Shown here: positions 21,456 through 32,729 of the stretch, piece after piece
Numbering within the stretch: position 1 is the first letter of the stretch
Layout: the number at the start of each line of letters is the position of its first letter
Made by a program: the position numbers and the translations under genes
Origin: Rhizophagus irregularis
Taxonomy: Eukaryota > Glomeromycota > Glomeromycetes > Glomerales > Glomeraceae
Direction of reading: 5' to 3'
Assembly: GCF_026210795.1 (NCBI RefSeq)
Contig: NC_089454.1
Location: 3,162,001-3,226,000, forward strand
Length of the DNA: 64,000 nt
The notes under the pieces: generated by a model
Databases searched by the model: none
What the model was told of the DNA's origin: nothing
What the model saw: only the letters and a program-made list of their open reading frames with translations

Positions 21456-21554
21456 AAAGGATAGTGCAACATTTTTATTTTTATTTTTATTAATGGGTTC
21501 CAGTTAGAAACCTAACATGGACGCGATTATAAGTAGAAAGGATAGTGCAACATT
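21456..21554. repeat. 18-bp direct repeat, 81 bp apart
   Basis: AAAGGATAGTGCAACATT at 21456-21473 and again at 21537-21554. The segment between holds a (TTTTTA)n run and a short GC-richer piece. It could be the footprint of a small insertion or a replication-slippage duplication. Confidence 0.6.
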
Positions 21555-21654
21555 AACACCCAGATAATCATTTGTCGAGCATTTTCTGCAAAAATGGATA
21601 TTTTTTATGTTAATCACTTCTTTCCATCATAATCTGGTGAATTTTATAACTTCA

Positions 21655-22715
21655 TTTTAGAAAAACGGTGTCATTCCTTCATCCTGGCAAGAAGCGTTAC
21701 TCTATCCCCACTTGATGGGACAACGATATCCAACATACTCGACCAATCGTTCTGCTTGACAGTCCTAGTAAAGATTATTAACGCATGACTGAATAAATAT
21801 TTGAGTGATTAGAGTGTTCTACAACCAAACAATAGGGCAGGAATTCAAGGAACTTCTTGCATGGAAATCATTTTTAACTATACAATCAGCCATCACAGCG
21901 GCTAAATTTCTCAAAAAATATTTATACATAATGACACACTCAAACAAATCCAAATACCGACAATATTGATTACCTTTATCATTAATCTCTTCACCAACTG
22001 AAAGAATAGAAATTTATTCCAAGATTGGCTTGGCGACCGTACGATATTATCAATGGTACAGACCAAGGCGAATCCATTTGCCCCTTCTGTGGGTAATTTA
22101 CTACAATCCAATGTTTGAAGCAATCAATCAATCACCTCATTCAGGCATCGCATACGTCTCCACTTTGCCCATAAAAATTCCATCCGATTTCCCCGATGTG
22201 ATAATTTTAGCCAAAAACTTTGAAATCAAAGTTCAAAGCTACTTAGACGACATAACCTGGTTAACTGACAACCTTGAAAATCTTGAACAAAACCTTAAAA
22301 TAACTGACGATTTTTATCAGCTTGCAAATATAAAAACCAACAAAGATAAAACAAAACTCTTAACGAAAAACAAGTCAGTTGCTTCAACACCAACTTACCC
22401 AATCACCTTTGGTCAAGACATAATCGTGATAGAAATACTACCTCTTAAAAAGGTACTCGTATCTTGGGCGTTTATTTAAGCGCCGATGATAGTAAGAATA
22501 CAACACTCTCCAAAGTACACAGCATGGTCAACTATATTTCTCATCTTATTCAAAAGAAAAAAATCATTAATAATGTCGTTATACCAAGAATAGAATACTT
22601 GACTCAACACACCTTCCTTTCTCCTGCGCAATGTCTAAAAATTAACATAACATTACAAAAAATTTTCAAACATTACCAACGCAATACATTATACAATTCA
22701 AAATTATTAATATAG
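21655..22715 (+). pseudogene. LINE reverse-transcriptase fragment, frameshifted
   Basis: Starts with N-G-V-I-P-S-S-W-Q-E-A-L-L-Y-P, the usual entry to a LINE RT palm. It breaks into stops and frame changes up to about 22030, then runs in frame from about 22069. It passes through L-P-L-L-W-V-I-Y-Y-N-P-M-F, the catalytic Y-L-D-D box (about 22241-22252), and L-A-N-I-K-T-N-K-D-K-T-K. A further frame change near 22460 continues into the thumb (G-V-Y-L-S-A-D-D-S, then I-P-R-I-E-Y). It stops at 22715 before the linker. No intact ORF; the apparent start in the frame is TTG, not ATG. Confidence 0.8.
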
Positions 22716-23824
22716 AGGTCTAGACGTGACAATCGTAACATTAATTATATAGATTAATAAAAATAAATAAATAAATAATATATATATATATACTGTATAT
22801 ATTTTTTGGTTAAAATGACAAACTTGACATTTTTAATCAAAAAATAAAAAAATAAAAAACATTTTTTTTATTGAAATTATCAAACTTGATGTTTTTTAAT
22901 GTCTTATTTATCTAGATGAATAATAAAATAATAAATTTTATAATTAAATAGCTAAAAACATTTTGGAATAATAAATGTTCACAATATACAGTAAAAAAAA
23001 TTGTTTATAGTTATAAAAACTCACATTGTCTTAAAGAACCCTAAGTTTTACCAGATGATAAAATTTTAAAATTTTATAATTGATGAAGTTTATTTAATTT
23101 TGTATCTAATATAAATTAGAAACATTAACAGAATTTCAATCATATTGTCATTTATATAATTTTTAAATGAAAAAAAAAATAGAAGCATAAAATGAAACTA
23201 GAGCTTCGTTTATTAATGCAATATCCTCTAAGTTCGCTGGTCAAAGTGGGGATGTGCCATACATTTACATGAGAGAAATTTTATACAAACGTCACATTTC
23301 ATATTGATTAACCAGTAATTTCTAAGCAGTCTTGAGTATTGATTCTCCATATATTTTTTATTTATTGATATTTCTTGTTCATCCATTTCATAAATGAATA
23401 CAGATAACTTTGTATTTTGTAATATTTTTGAAAAATTTTCAAAATACTTTTATCAAGAAATTAATATTTAGTAACATAATAAATGGAACACGAGAAGAAG
23501 GATATGTTATATTATATAAAAGAATATATTATGAAAAAGAAAAGAGTTAAATACTTATTTTCATTAAGTATTTCATTTGTCTTCTCATTAATTCTATTGT
23601 TACTCTATTATATCCGTATATCCATTATATTTCCGATCCTAAAGCATCTGATACATTTCGTCATTTTAGTGAGTCTTTTAATTTAATATTACATGATATT
23701 CATTCATTCCCTTTTTCGAAATATTATTTTTTACAAAATTGATGCTTCTTTCAATTTTTTTTGCTGTGTATCCATCCACTTTTATTTTTTTTTGAGTTAT
23801 TTGATTGAAGGCAATTTCTATTTG
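22716..23824. other. Intergenic; simple repeats
   Basis: AAATAAATAAAT followed by a (TA)n run at about 22755-22795. An ATG frame at 23483-23686 is Lys-rich then strongly hydrophobic and might be a membrane peptide, but it has no other support. Confidence 0.5.
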
Positions 23825-24061
23825 TACACGGGGTGTTTAAACACGGGTCATATTAGTAGATTAAAAACGGCATTCAAAACCTCCTTTAATGCCTTAAGTA
23901 AACTTGCAGAGCAGGTGAAAATACATATATTTATCTGTAATATAATAAGAATAAAAAGTAAAAGAGTATAATGTCGGTAGCATTCAATTTCAAATTAAAA
24001 AACAAAAAATTAGTCTATTAAAAATTATATTTATATGACTCGTGTACAAACACCCCGTGTA
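23825..24061. mobile_element. 233-bp TIR element flanked by TA (MITE)
   Basis: The element runs 23827-24059. Its ends CACGGGGTGTTTAAACACGG and (reverse complement of the right end) CACGGGGTGTTTGTACACGA match at 26 of 29 positions through TCATA. TA flanks both sides (23825-23826, 24060-24061). Tc1/mariner-type TSD; no internal gene. Confidence 0.8.
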
Positions 24062-24439
24062 AACTTAGAAATTTTCTTGATTGAATTACGCAAATCTTCT
24101 CTTATTGTGTAATTTTAAAAATAATTAGTAATTCTTGTAAATTCTATATTTTTTATGGCTGAGATTTTTATATTTATGATATAAAATTTCAAATATTATA
24201 ATTATTTATTTATTTTCGTCTTCCAATGGAATATAATAATAACAATTCAATTATATTAAGTAAAAAATTTTCTTATACATGAGCTCTATTTTTCTTTGTT
24301 AATTTTATTAGTAACGAAATCTGATAATTAATAATTAAATAAATTTGCCCAACATAAAATCAAAGTTGATAAATAAATTCTAGTATAAATTCGATTAACA
24401 TGCTAAAGAGAGCGTGACTGCCGATCTGTTATATGATAT

Positions 24440-24860
24440 CATTATTAGCGCAGCAAGAAATCTGATCAACAACTACCCCAGTGGCACCGACGCAAATGTA
24501 TCGTTCTTATACGATCAGGTGCTATGTTCTTATACGACTATACTTGCCGCCCATTTAAATGGGATGGGAGTCCCATCCCATCCCATCCCATCCCAAATCC
24601 CAAATCCCATTCCCATTCCAATCCCAAATCCCAATCCCAATCCCATCCCAAATCCCATTTCCTATAATTTCAGCCAAATTTTATAATTCCGGCCAAATTT
24701 TCCTTTTTGGGCACTTGAGTAACGTTACACAATCCAAAAAAGGCAATTTTGATTCTCATCAAAAACGGGGAAATGAGTTACACGATAATCCAAAAAAGGA
24801 AATTTTATGTCGATCACTTAATTCCGGCCAAAATTAAAAATTACGTGACTCCGGCAATAA
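24440..24860. repeat. Composite repeat with (CCCAT)n core, copy 1
   Basis: Module order is a TACCCCAGTGGCACCGACGC word, then an ATCGTTCTTATACGATCA block, then CTTGCCGCCCATTTAAATGG. These lead into an interrupted CCCATCCCAAATCCCATTCC array (about 24560-24660), followed by AATTCCGGCCAAATTTTCC-type words. The same modules appear inverted at 29430-29877, partly at 57775-57870, and as a short piece at 45345-45400. Frames across the array are Pro/Ile/Asn low-complexity artefacts. Confidence 0.75.
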
Positions 24861-25335
24861 ATAGCAAACTCCTTTTTTTTTTAACATAAAATTTTTTCAA
24901 ATATAATACTCTTTAATCTAAGAATTAATTAATTACAGATTATATGATAATAATATGAATGCTTAATAGGTTAATACTTTACAAATAATTAAATATACAA
25001 AAAATTATAAATAAATCTCTTTAAAGATATTATATCTTATACTGTATATGCTAATAATTTAAATTTAAATTAAAAAAATTAGAAAACTAAATCCATTTTT
25101 ATTGAATACCAAGCCATTTTAATTAAATACTAAGCATTTGATGTTAATTAATTATTATTTATTATTTTATAGATAAATTTTTTATTATTTTAATAGATAG
25201 GTTAAAATAAAATTAAAATATTACATTTTTGTTATAAAAAATTTATAATTTTGTAATATTTTTTTATAATAAAAAGGCAAATGCAACAATAAAAAATTAA
25301 TTCCAAATATTTCTTATTTAATTGATATTACAGGA
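24861..25335. other. AT-rich spacer, no gene
   Basis: Almost pure A/T apart from short words. A tract of this kind is the site into which the hAT-like element at 25344 inserted. Confidence 0.6.
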
Positions 25336-25595
25336 CCTCAGACTAGAGGTGTGCTCCGGTGAAATCCGTTCAATCCGTCATCTGATCCGATCAAAAAACG
25401 GATCATCTGGATTAAGAATGAATGGATTGCGGATAATCCGGATGGATCCGTTGGATAACATCAGATTGATCGGATGTTACACAGATGACTGGTTTGACCG
25501 GATTGATCAGATAATCTGGTCAAATTCATAACTTTTTTTTTTTTTTTTAACATAAATGTTTTTTTTTTAAAAAAAAAACACCTTTTTTTCTTTAG

Positions 25596-27780
25596 GACGG
25601 ACTTGGACTTGGACTTCAGAATGACTTGGACGGCTTGAATTTCGAAAAGTAAGTGTAAATTTCTTTTTCTTTTGTCTTGGGAACGTCACTAAACGTTCCT
25701 TTACTTCATTTCTTTAGGGGACGCCTGCCTGGAACTCAATTTCGGCTTGGGCTATAAAGGTAAGTTGGGGGAGGGTAATTTTGATTTTTTGTTTGTCTTT
25801 GGGAATGTCATTAACGTTCCTTTTGCTTTTTTTCTTTAGGAGACGCCCTCCCGAATTTGGATTTCATAAAGGTAAGTTGGGGGAGGGTATTTTCAGGTTT
25901 TTTTTTGTCTTTGGGAACGTCATTAACGTTCCTTTTGCTTTTTTTCTCTAGGTGACGCCCTTCCTAGACCTGGATTTCGGTTTGGGCTATTAAAGTAAGT
26001 TGGGAAAATTAATTTTTGTTTTTTTTTTGTCTTTAGGAACGTCATTAACGTTCCTTTTGCTTCTTTTCTTTAGGTGACACCCTTCCTAACCTGGATTTCG
26101 GCTTGGGCTATTAAAGTAAGTTGGGGAGGTTATTTTTGAGTTTTTTTTTGTCTTTGGGAACGTAATTAACGTTTCTTTTGCTTCTTTTCTTTAGGTGACG
26201 CCCTTCCTGGACCTTGATTTCGGCTTGGGCTATTAAAGTAAGTTGGGGAAGTTAATTTTTGTTTTTTTTTTGTCTTTAGGAACATCATTAACGTTCCTTT
26301 TGCTTCTTTTCTTTAGGTGACGCCCTTCCTGGACCTGGATTTCGGCTTGGGCTATTAAAGTAAGTTGGGGAGGGTGTTTTATCTTTTTTTTTTGTCTTTA
26401 GGAACGTCATTAACGTTCCTTTTGCTTCTTCCCTTTAGGTGATGCCCTTCCTAACCTGGATTTCGGCTTGGGCTATTAAAGTAAGTTGGGGAGGTTATTT
26501 TTGAGTTTTTTTTGTCTTTGGGAACGTAATTAACGTTCCTTTTGCTTCTTTTCTTTAGGTGACACCCTTCCTGGACCTTGATTTCGGCTTGGGCTATTAA
26601 AGTAAGTTGGGGAAGTTAATTTTTGTTTTTTTTTGTCTTTAGGAACGTCATTAACGTTCCTTTTGCTTCTTTTCTTTAGGTGACGCCATTCCTAACCTGG
26701 ATTTCGGCTTGGGCTATTAAAGTAAGTTGGTGAGGTTATTTTTGGGGTTTTTTTTGTCTTTGGGAACGTAATTAACGTTCCTTTTGCTTCTTTTCTTTAG
26801 GTGATGCCCTTCCTGGATCTGGATTTCGGCTTAGGCTATTAAAGTAAGTTGAGGGAGGGTGTTTTGCTTATTTTTTTTTTAGGAACGTCATTAACGTTCC
26901 TTTTGCTTCTTTTCTTTAGGTGACGCCCTTCCTAACCTGGATTTCAGCTTGGGCTATTAAAGTAAGTTGGGGAGGTTATTTTTAGGTTTTTTTTGTCTTT
27001 GGGAACGTAACTAATGTTCCTTTTGCTTCTTTTCTTTAGGTGACGCCCTTCCTAACCTGGATTTCGGCTTGGGTTATTAAAGTAAGTTGGGGAGGGTGTT
27101 TTATCTTTTTTTTTGTCTTTAGGAACGTCATTAACGTTCCTTTTGCTTCTTTTCTTTAGGAGACGCCCTCCCGGATTTGGATTTCATAAAGGTAAGTTGG
27201 GGAGGTTATTTTTGAGTTTTTTTTGTCTTTGGGAACGTAATTAACGTTCCTTTTGCTTCTTTTCTTTAGGTGACGCCCTTCCTGGACCTGGATTTCGGCT
27301 TGGGCTATTAAAGTAAGTTGGAAGGGTGTTTTATCTTTTTTTTTTGTCTTTAGGAACGTCATTAACGTTCCTTTTGCTTCTTTTCTTTAGGAGACGCCCT
27401 CCCGGATTTGGATTTCATAAAGGTAAGTTGGGGAGGTTATTTTTGAGTTTTTTTTGTCTTTGGAAACGTAATTAACGTTCCTTTTGCTTTTTTTCTTTAG
27501 GTGACGCCCTTCCTGGACCTGGATTTCGGCTTGGGCTATTAAAGTAAGTTGGGGAAGGGTTTTTTATCTTTTTTTTTTGTCTTTAGGAACGTAACTAACG
27601 TTCCTTTTGCTTCTTTCTTTAGGAGGACGCCTCTTGGACCTGGATTTCGGCATGGGTTATAAAGGTAAGTTGGGGGAAAGGTATTTTTGTTTTTTTGTTT
27701 TTAGGAACGTAATTAACATTCCTTTTGCTTTTTTTTTTAGGGAGACACCTTCTTGGACCTCTAAATCTTAAACTTTTTAT
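25596..27780 (+). repeat. Tandem array of about 19 mini exon/intron units
   Basis: Each unit has an acceptor (CTTTCTTTAG-type), an exon-like block of 32, 42 or 43 nt (first one 53 nt), and a donor (GTAAGTTGGGG). It continues with a T-rich stretch, the hairpin word GGAACGTCATTAACGTTCC and a pyrimidine tract. Exon-like starts are 25596, 25718, 25840, 25952, 26074, 26195, 26317, 26439, 26559, 26680, 26801, 26920, 27040, 27160, 27270, 27391, 27501, 27623 and a last one at 27741 without donor. Intron-like parts are roughly 69-80 nt. The exon consensus reads, in one frame, D-A-L-x-x-L-D-F-G-L-G-Y-K. Most units have TATTAAA where others have TATAAAG, which puts a TAA in that frame, so coding is broken or absent. 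Confidence 0.8.
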
Positions 27781-28473
27781 AAATATTGTGTCAACTAATT
27801 TGTTAAAAATCATTTGTAATAACGTTGAAGTCCCCCTATTCCCTCTGTCATCAATTTACAGAGTTGCCACATCGAACGGGCATCCTCATGGTCGAACGAA
27901 TGAATAAACAAACGAACAAACAATTAAACGAACAAGCGATTAATCAACAACATAATTAACAAACAACATAATTAACGAACAATATACAATAACATATAAC
28001 AACAACATTCTTGGTTCACAACATAAATAGCGTTAGTAATATAAAACATTAAACGATATAAAATAAAATTTACTTCTCTAAATTTTCCCCAAATTATATC
28101 CACTTTTACCTTTAATTTCAAACTTCGATAGCTCTCGCTACGAATTATTACTTCTCAAAAACATATATTTAATTTATCTTAAAATTTTCATTTATTTAAT
28201 TAAAATTAATTAAGCGAACATTAATTAAAGTTTAGGGCGAACCTATTACCTTTAATTAATATTAAACTTTACTAACAAATAATTAAATGAAACCTATATT
28301 TTTATTGAGTTCTGTGGATGAGAACTGTGGAATTACTTTGAATTCCATTCTCTATTTATACAAATTTTACGCTACTTTCTATTCTATCTATATACTATCT
28401 TTTATGTTCTTTTTACATATTATCTTTGAACTATCTTTCTAATATACTATCTATATTTTAAATACGCTATCTT

Positions 28474-28550
28474 TTAATATGCTATCTTTTATATATGTTC
28501 TTTTTAATATGTTATCTTTTATATATGTTCTTTTTAATATATTATCTTTT
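28474..28550. repeat. 30-bp tandem repeat, about 2.5 copies
   Basis: The unit is roughly ATATGYTATCTTTTATATAT then GTTCTTTTTA, within a longer (CTATCTTTTATA)n-like low-complexity tract (about 28370-28600) in the right arm of the hAT-like element. Confidence 0.65.
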
Positions 28551-29429
28551 ATATTCCATCTTTATACTATCTTTTTATATTATCTTTTATATTATTTTAT
28601 GTTCTTAAATCTTTCTGACATTATTTTATATGTTCTTTTAATTCGCTTTATGTGTTTTACTTATAATCTATCTTTTGTGGCTTATAATTATTCTTTCTAA
28701 TTGTTCTTATTGTTAAAGATTGCTAAGCCGCAATTGATCGACTCTAATTATCCTATTGGTTCTTTGTCAATCATTCAACAAATATTACATCATGTAGATC
28801 ATTACTTTTCTTAAATGTTTATCCTTTTCGGCTAATTATTTATCCATCTACGCCAATTCATAATTAATTTGTTCGTTCTTAATATTTAGTAATTACATTT
28901 GGTGGTTGAATTTTACCATATTTTCATGCTTGATATTTGACCGTTTACAACGTAAAAATAAATACTATGTTTATTATTATAAAATTCTAATTGTTAATTA
29001 ATATTAATAAAAAGTATTAAGTAGAAAAAACTGAATTCGGATTCACCAGATTCACCGGATTGACCGGATTATTCAGATATCCGGTCAACCATCCGTTCAA
29101 ATTGGTGAGCAATTATTGACCAGATATCCAATGATCCATCCGGTCAATCCGATGAATCATCCGGATCAATCCGAATCCGGTCAAATTTCGGATGGATGAC
29201 CGGATATCTGGATTGACCGGATTCGGAGCATACCTCTACCTCAGACATCTATTATAGAATTCATAATGGCTTTTTGCAAAAATTAACCTAATCTGCTCTT
29301 TTTTTTTTATTATTTCTTGCAAGAAATATTTTTATTTTATAGAGCTTAATATTAGCTACAAATTAAAAAAAAGTTTATCAAAATTGGATCACCGGATATT
29401 GAGAAAATCGCAAAAAACTAATTTGAAAA

Positions 29430-29877
29430 AGGACCGTAATACTAGAGCTGTAATTCTGGCCGGAATTATATGATCGGCATAAAAATTTCCTTTTTCGGAA
29501 TGCTTGTGAAACCAAATCTCACATTTTTTGTGGGAAGAAAAATTTCCTTTTTTGGAATTTTGTGTAACATTACGTGATAGATAGACCAATGGGAGTAAGG
29601 TTACACAATATACATGTATAAGATTAATGGGATATGGGATGGGATATGGGATATGGGATTGGAATGGGAATGGGATTTGGGATTGGAATGGGATTATGAC
29701 AAATGGGATGGGATAAATGGGATATGGGATGGGATATGGGTGGGATGGGATATGGGATTCTCCCAATCCCATTTATATGGGTGGCAAGTATATATACGAC
29801 GTATATGTCACATAATATAGGTCGTATAAGATAGTATGTCGTACACGTATAAGAACGATACATTTGCGGCGCCGACA
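29430..29877. repeat. Composite repeat with (GGGAT)n core, copy 2, inverted
   Basis: Reverse orientation relative to 24440-24860. It begins with AATTCTGGCCGGAATTATA-like words, then a GGGATATGGGATGGGATATG array (29630-29760), then ATGGGTGGCAAGTATA. It ends with a CGTATAAGAACGATACATTT block. The next inverted-repeat element (29878) interrupts it; the expected continuation GGTGCCACTGGGGTA lies on the far side at 30238. Confidence 0.75.
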
Positions 29878-30237
29878 AAAATTTCGCGATCACGTGATCG
29901 ATTTTATCGATCATTCCCAAAAATGGTAAGCAGATTTAACGAAAAAATAAAAAAATAAGAATAAAACACAATATAAATGCCGTACATTTTTTAAACTTAC
30001 ATGGTATGCGTATTTTTGAACGCTCTACAAATTTACCTAGACGAGAAAAATACGTTTTAAATATAAATTTGACTTTTTATATATGATAATTCGTAAATAA
30101 TTAATTTTAATTTTAAAATTAGAAAATGTCTAGTAGTAAGTTTTATTCAAAAAAAAATAGATAATAATTTTTTCGTTAAATCTGCTTACCATTTTTGGGA
30201 ATGATCGATAAAATCGATCACGTGATCGCGAAATTTT
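29878..30237. mobile_element. 360-bp element with about 75-bp terminal inverted repeats
   Basis: The left arm begins AAAATTTCGCGATCACGTGA and includes CGATTTTATCGATCATTCCC and AAAAATGGTAAGCAGATTTA. The right arm (about 30163-30237) is its near-perfect reverse complement. The insertion splits the composite repeat: its left half ends before 29877 and its right half resumes at 30238, as seen by comparison with the uninterrupted copy at 24476. The TSD is unclear (GGCGCC versus GGTGCC flank the ends). No ORF. Confidence 0.8.
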
Positions 30238-30420
30238 GGTGCCACTGGGGTATTTCTGATCAACCTATTACTGTATTACTGTGATACGAAATTTAGATTC
30301 TAATTTGGAATCTCATTTCCTTTTTTATCCTTATTGAAAAATATAATATATAGTAAAGTAACGCAAATAACAGATAACGCCAATAACGTCTAATTTATTT
30401 CTACTAGAAATATATGAATA

Positions 30421-32071
30421 ATGTTTAAACTAACGAAACTCAAGTCCCTATTTAATAAATTAAACATCTCCAATAAAAATTCTGATAATTCTAATTCAGC
30501 AAATATTGATCATAAAAATTGTTATTATTGCAATAAATCATTTACCAAAAAATTATGGTGTAAAGAATGTGATCCATTTATGAATATTGAAGGATGGTCT
30601 AGTGGAAATAATGAAATTGATAAATTTATCAAAGATACAATTTATGGTGCGAGGAATAAGAAACGTAAATTTCTTGAATGGGTGCCATTTGATAAATTTA
30701 AAGATATAAACCAAATTGGTGAAGGTGGATTTTCCAAAGTATATTCTGCAACGTGGATTGATGGTCCAAAAATGAAATATAAAAATTTTAATTGTTGGGA
30801 AAAACGTAAATCTGAACCTATCAAAGTTGCATTGAAAAGGTTAAATGGATCAGAGAATATGTCAGCTGAATATTTAAATGAGGTAAGTTTTTTATTAATT
30901 TTACATATTTTAATTAACCTCTTTAATAATAATTGAAAATTTTTTTCATTAATTTAAATACAAATAATAGATTAAAATACTTTGGGATTTATGTCAGATA
31001 GACATTAGTTATCTAATGTTTTATGGAATGACCAAAGATCCAGAAACTGAAGAACTTATAATAATTTCACAATATGCAGATAAAGGAAATTTGAGAAGTG
31101 TTCTTTTACACAATTTCAATAATATTTTGTGGAAAGAGAAATTAATTTATTTAATTTCGATAGCACATAATCTTAAAAGTTTACATGAATTAGGATATTT
31201 TCATAAAGATTTTCACAGTGGAAATATATTACAAATTGATGGTAGTATGTCCAATTATTCTTATATTTCAGATTTTGGATTATCTGGACCATCAAATAAA
31301 CAAAAATCGGATGATAAAATAGTATGTGGAGTATTACCATATATTGCCCCAGAAGTTTTGAATGGAGAACCATATACATTATCTTCAGATATTTATAGTT
31401 TTGGTGTAATTATGGCTGAATTATCATCTGGAAAACCACCATTTCATAAAAGAAAACATGATACTACCTTAGCATTAGAAATATGTAATGGACTCAGACC
31501 AGAATTTGGAAAAGGAACTCCTGAAATTTATAAGAAACTAGCTTATAAATGTATGAATGCTAATTCAAATCAAAGGCCAACAGCTGGAGAATTATGTGAT
31601 ATAATACAATTTTTGAGCTATTCTTCATATACATGTAATAATGTAGATCAAGAAAAAGAAAAGTTTGGATATAAAGGAAAAGAAATTAAGGCTATGTTTG
31701 AAGAGGCTAATAAAGAAATACCAAATATTTCAACTTTATACGAGAAAAATCCTGATGCTATATATAGTAGCAGATTATTTACATTTAGTAATTTAACAAA
31801 ACCTGTTAATTCTTCTATTATTACTGATTATCTTAATGATGAAGAAAACAATAAAGGTATAAAATTTTTTTAATCAAATATTTAATTACATAATTACTAA
31901 TTAAATTTCTTTTATAGATTGTCAAGATTCTCAATTATTTGACTTGGAGATTTCTAGCTCATTACAATTAAAAGGTAAGTAATGTGATGATGATATAAAT
32001 TTCTGTACAATACACTATATAATCTAGTAATTTTAAAAACAACAGATGATATTAATAATAAAGAAGGTTGA
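30421..32071 (+). CDS. Protein kinase, TKL-like, 476 aa, four exons
   Basis: Exons are 30421-30882, 30971-31856, 31918-31974 and 32046-32071, with introns of 88, 61 and 71 bp; phases agree throughout. The N-terminus has a C-x2-C...W-C-x2-C block (C34, C37, C47, C50) and W-S-S-G-N. The kinase domain follows the W-V-P-F block: glycine loop I-G-E-G-G-F-S-K-V-Y (99-108), lysine K139, catalytic H-K-D-F-H-S-G-N (D234, N239), D-F-G 255-257, A-P-E 280-282. The usual Arg of H-R-D is Lys. All residues needed for catalysis are present, so it is probably active on Ser/Thr or Tyr. The C-terminal Y-S-S-R-L-F and short acidic last exons are typical of this expanded fungal family. Substrate unknown; cytosolic, no signal peptide. 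Confidence 0.9.
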
Positions 32072-32729
32072 TTATTAAGTGATCATATATATATTTTTTG
32101 GTAAAACTTTTGTTTTTATTTATTATTAATATTGTTTATTTAGTTAATTCGGATTTTAACATCAAATATTTAATAAACATATAGTTACATGACGCAACTT
32201 AGGCCAACATTATACGTAATTTCGAGAAAAATATTTTCCTGGAGGACTGGCAATAAATTATTGTACATTGTTAAGTAATTTTCGTGTTGCAACCATAGAC
32301 TTGACAGCTATAATTTTCTTGTGACCAAAATAACTATACGAATTTATACTCTAGTTTAATACGTCAATTAAAACTTTTTAGGAAAATCATTTTTCTATTT
32401 ATGTATTAGATTATTCATTTATTTTATTCAACGTGTAAGTTTAACATTATTATTATTTATTTGGTTAGATTAAATTTTAAATAAATAAATTATTTTTTTA
32501 TGGTTAAAATGATCACAGTTGATAAATTAGATACTATTTAACATAATAAATAAATCAATAATAATTTTACCGTAACCAAACTGTCTAGGTAATTTTCTCA
32601 GAAATTCATAAATTTGGGAAAAATTTTTACATTGAGGACGCGTTAAAAAAATTAGTCCTTACGATTTATTATCATGAAGTTAAAAATGATAATTGGAATT
32701 ATTTTTGGGGGAAATATTAAAATGGAAGA
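32072..32729. other. Intergenic, 3' flank of the kinase
   Basis: AT-rich, no gene seen. Confidence 0.55.

Larger units (their letters stand above)
25336..29246. mobile_element. 3.9-kb hAT-like element with perfect 8-bp TSD and exon-array cargo
   Basis: The element runs 25344-29238. The left end TAGAGGTGTGCTCCG and the right end (reverse complement TAGAGGTATGCTCCG) match at 14 of 15 positions. The 8-bp duplication CCTCAGAC flanks it at 25336-25343 and 29239-29246. Both subterminal regions (about 190 bp each) are packed with ATCCGG/CCGGAT words, a typical binding-site layout for hAT transposases. No transposase frame remains. The interior carries the splice-signal array at 25596-27780 and an AT-rich tail with small repeats. 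It is non-autonomous, with an unusual cargo. Confidence 0.85.

Noticed and set aside
24560-24660. Telomere-like GGGAT/CCCAT array
   Set aside because: The unit is irregular, interstitial and embedded in a dispersed repeat; it is not a TTAGGG array.
25596-27780. CRISPR-like array
   Set aside because: The parts between repeats are themselves repeats, not unique spacers, the unit is about 120 bp, and the genome is eukaryotic.
27156-27813. Minus-strand frames across the exon/intron array
   Set aside because: They read through both exon-like and intron-like parts of the repeat on the wrong strand relative to all splice signals.
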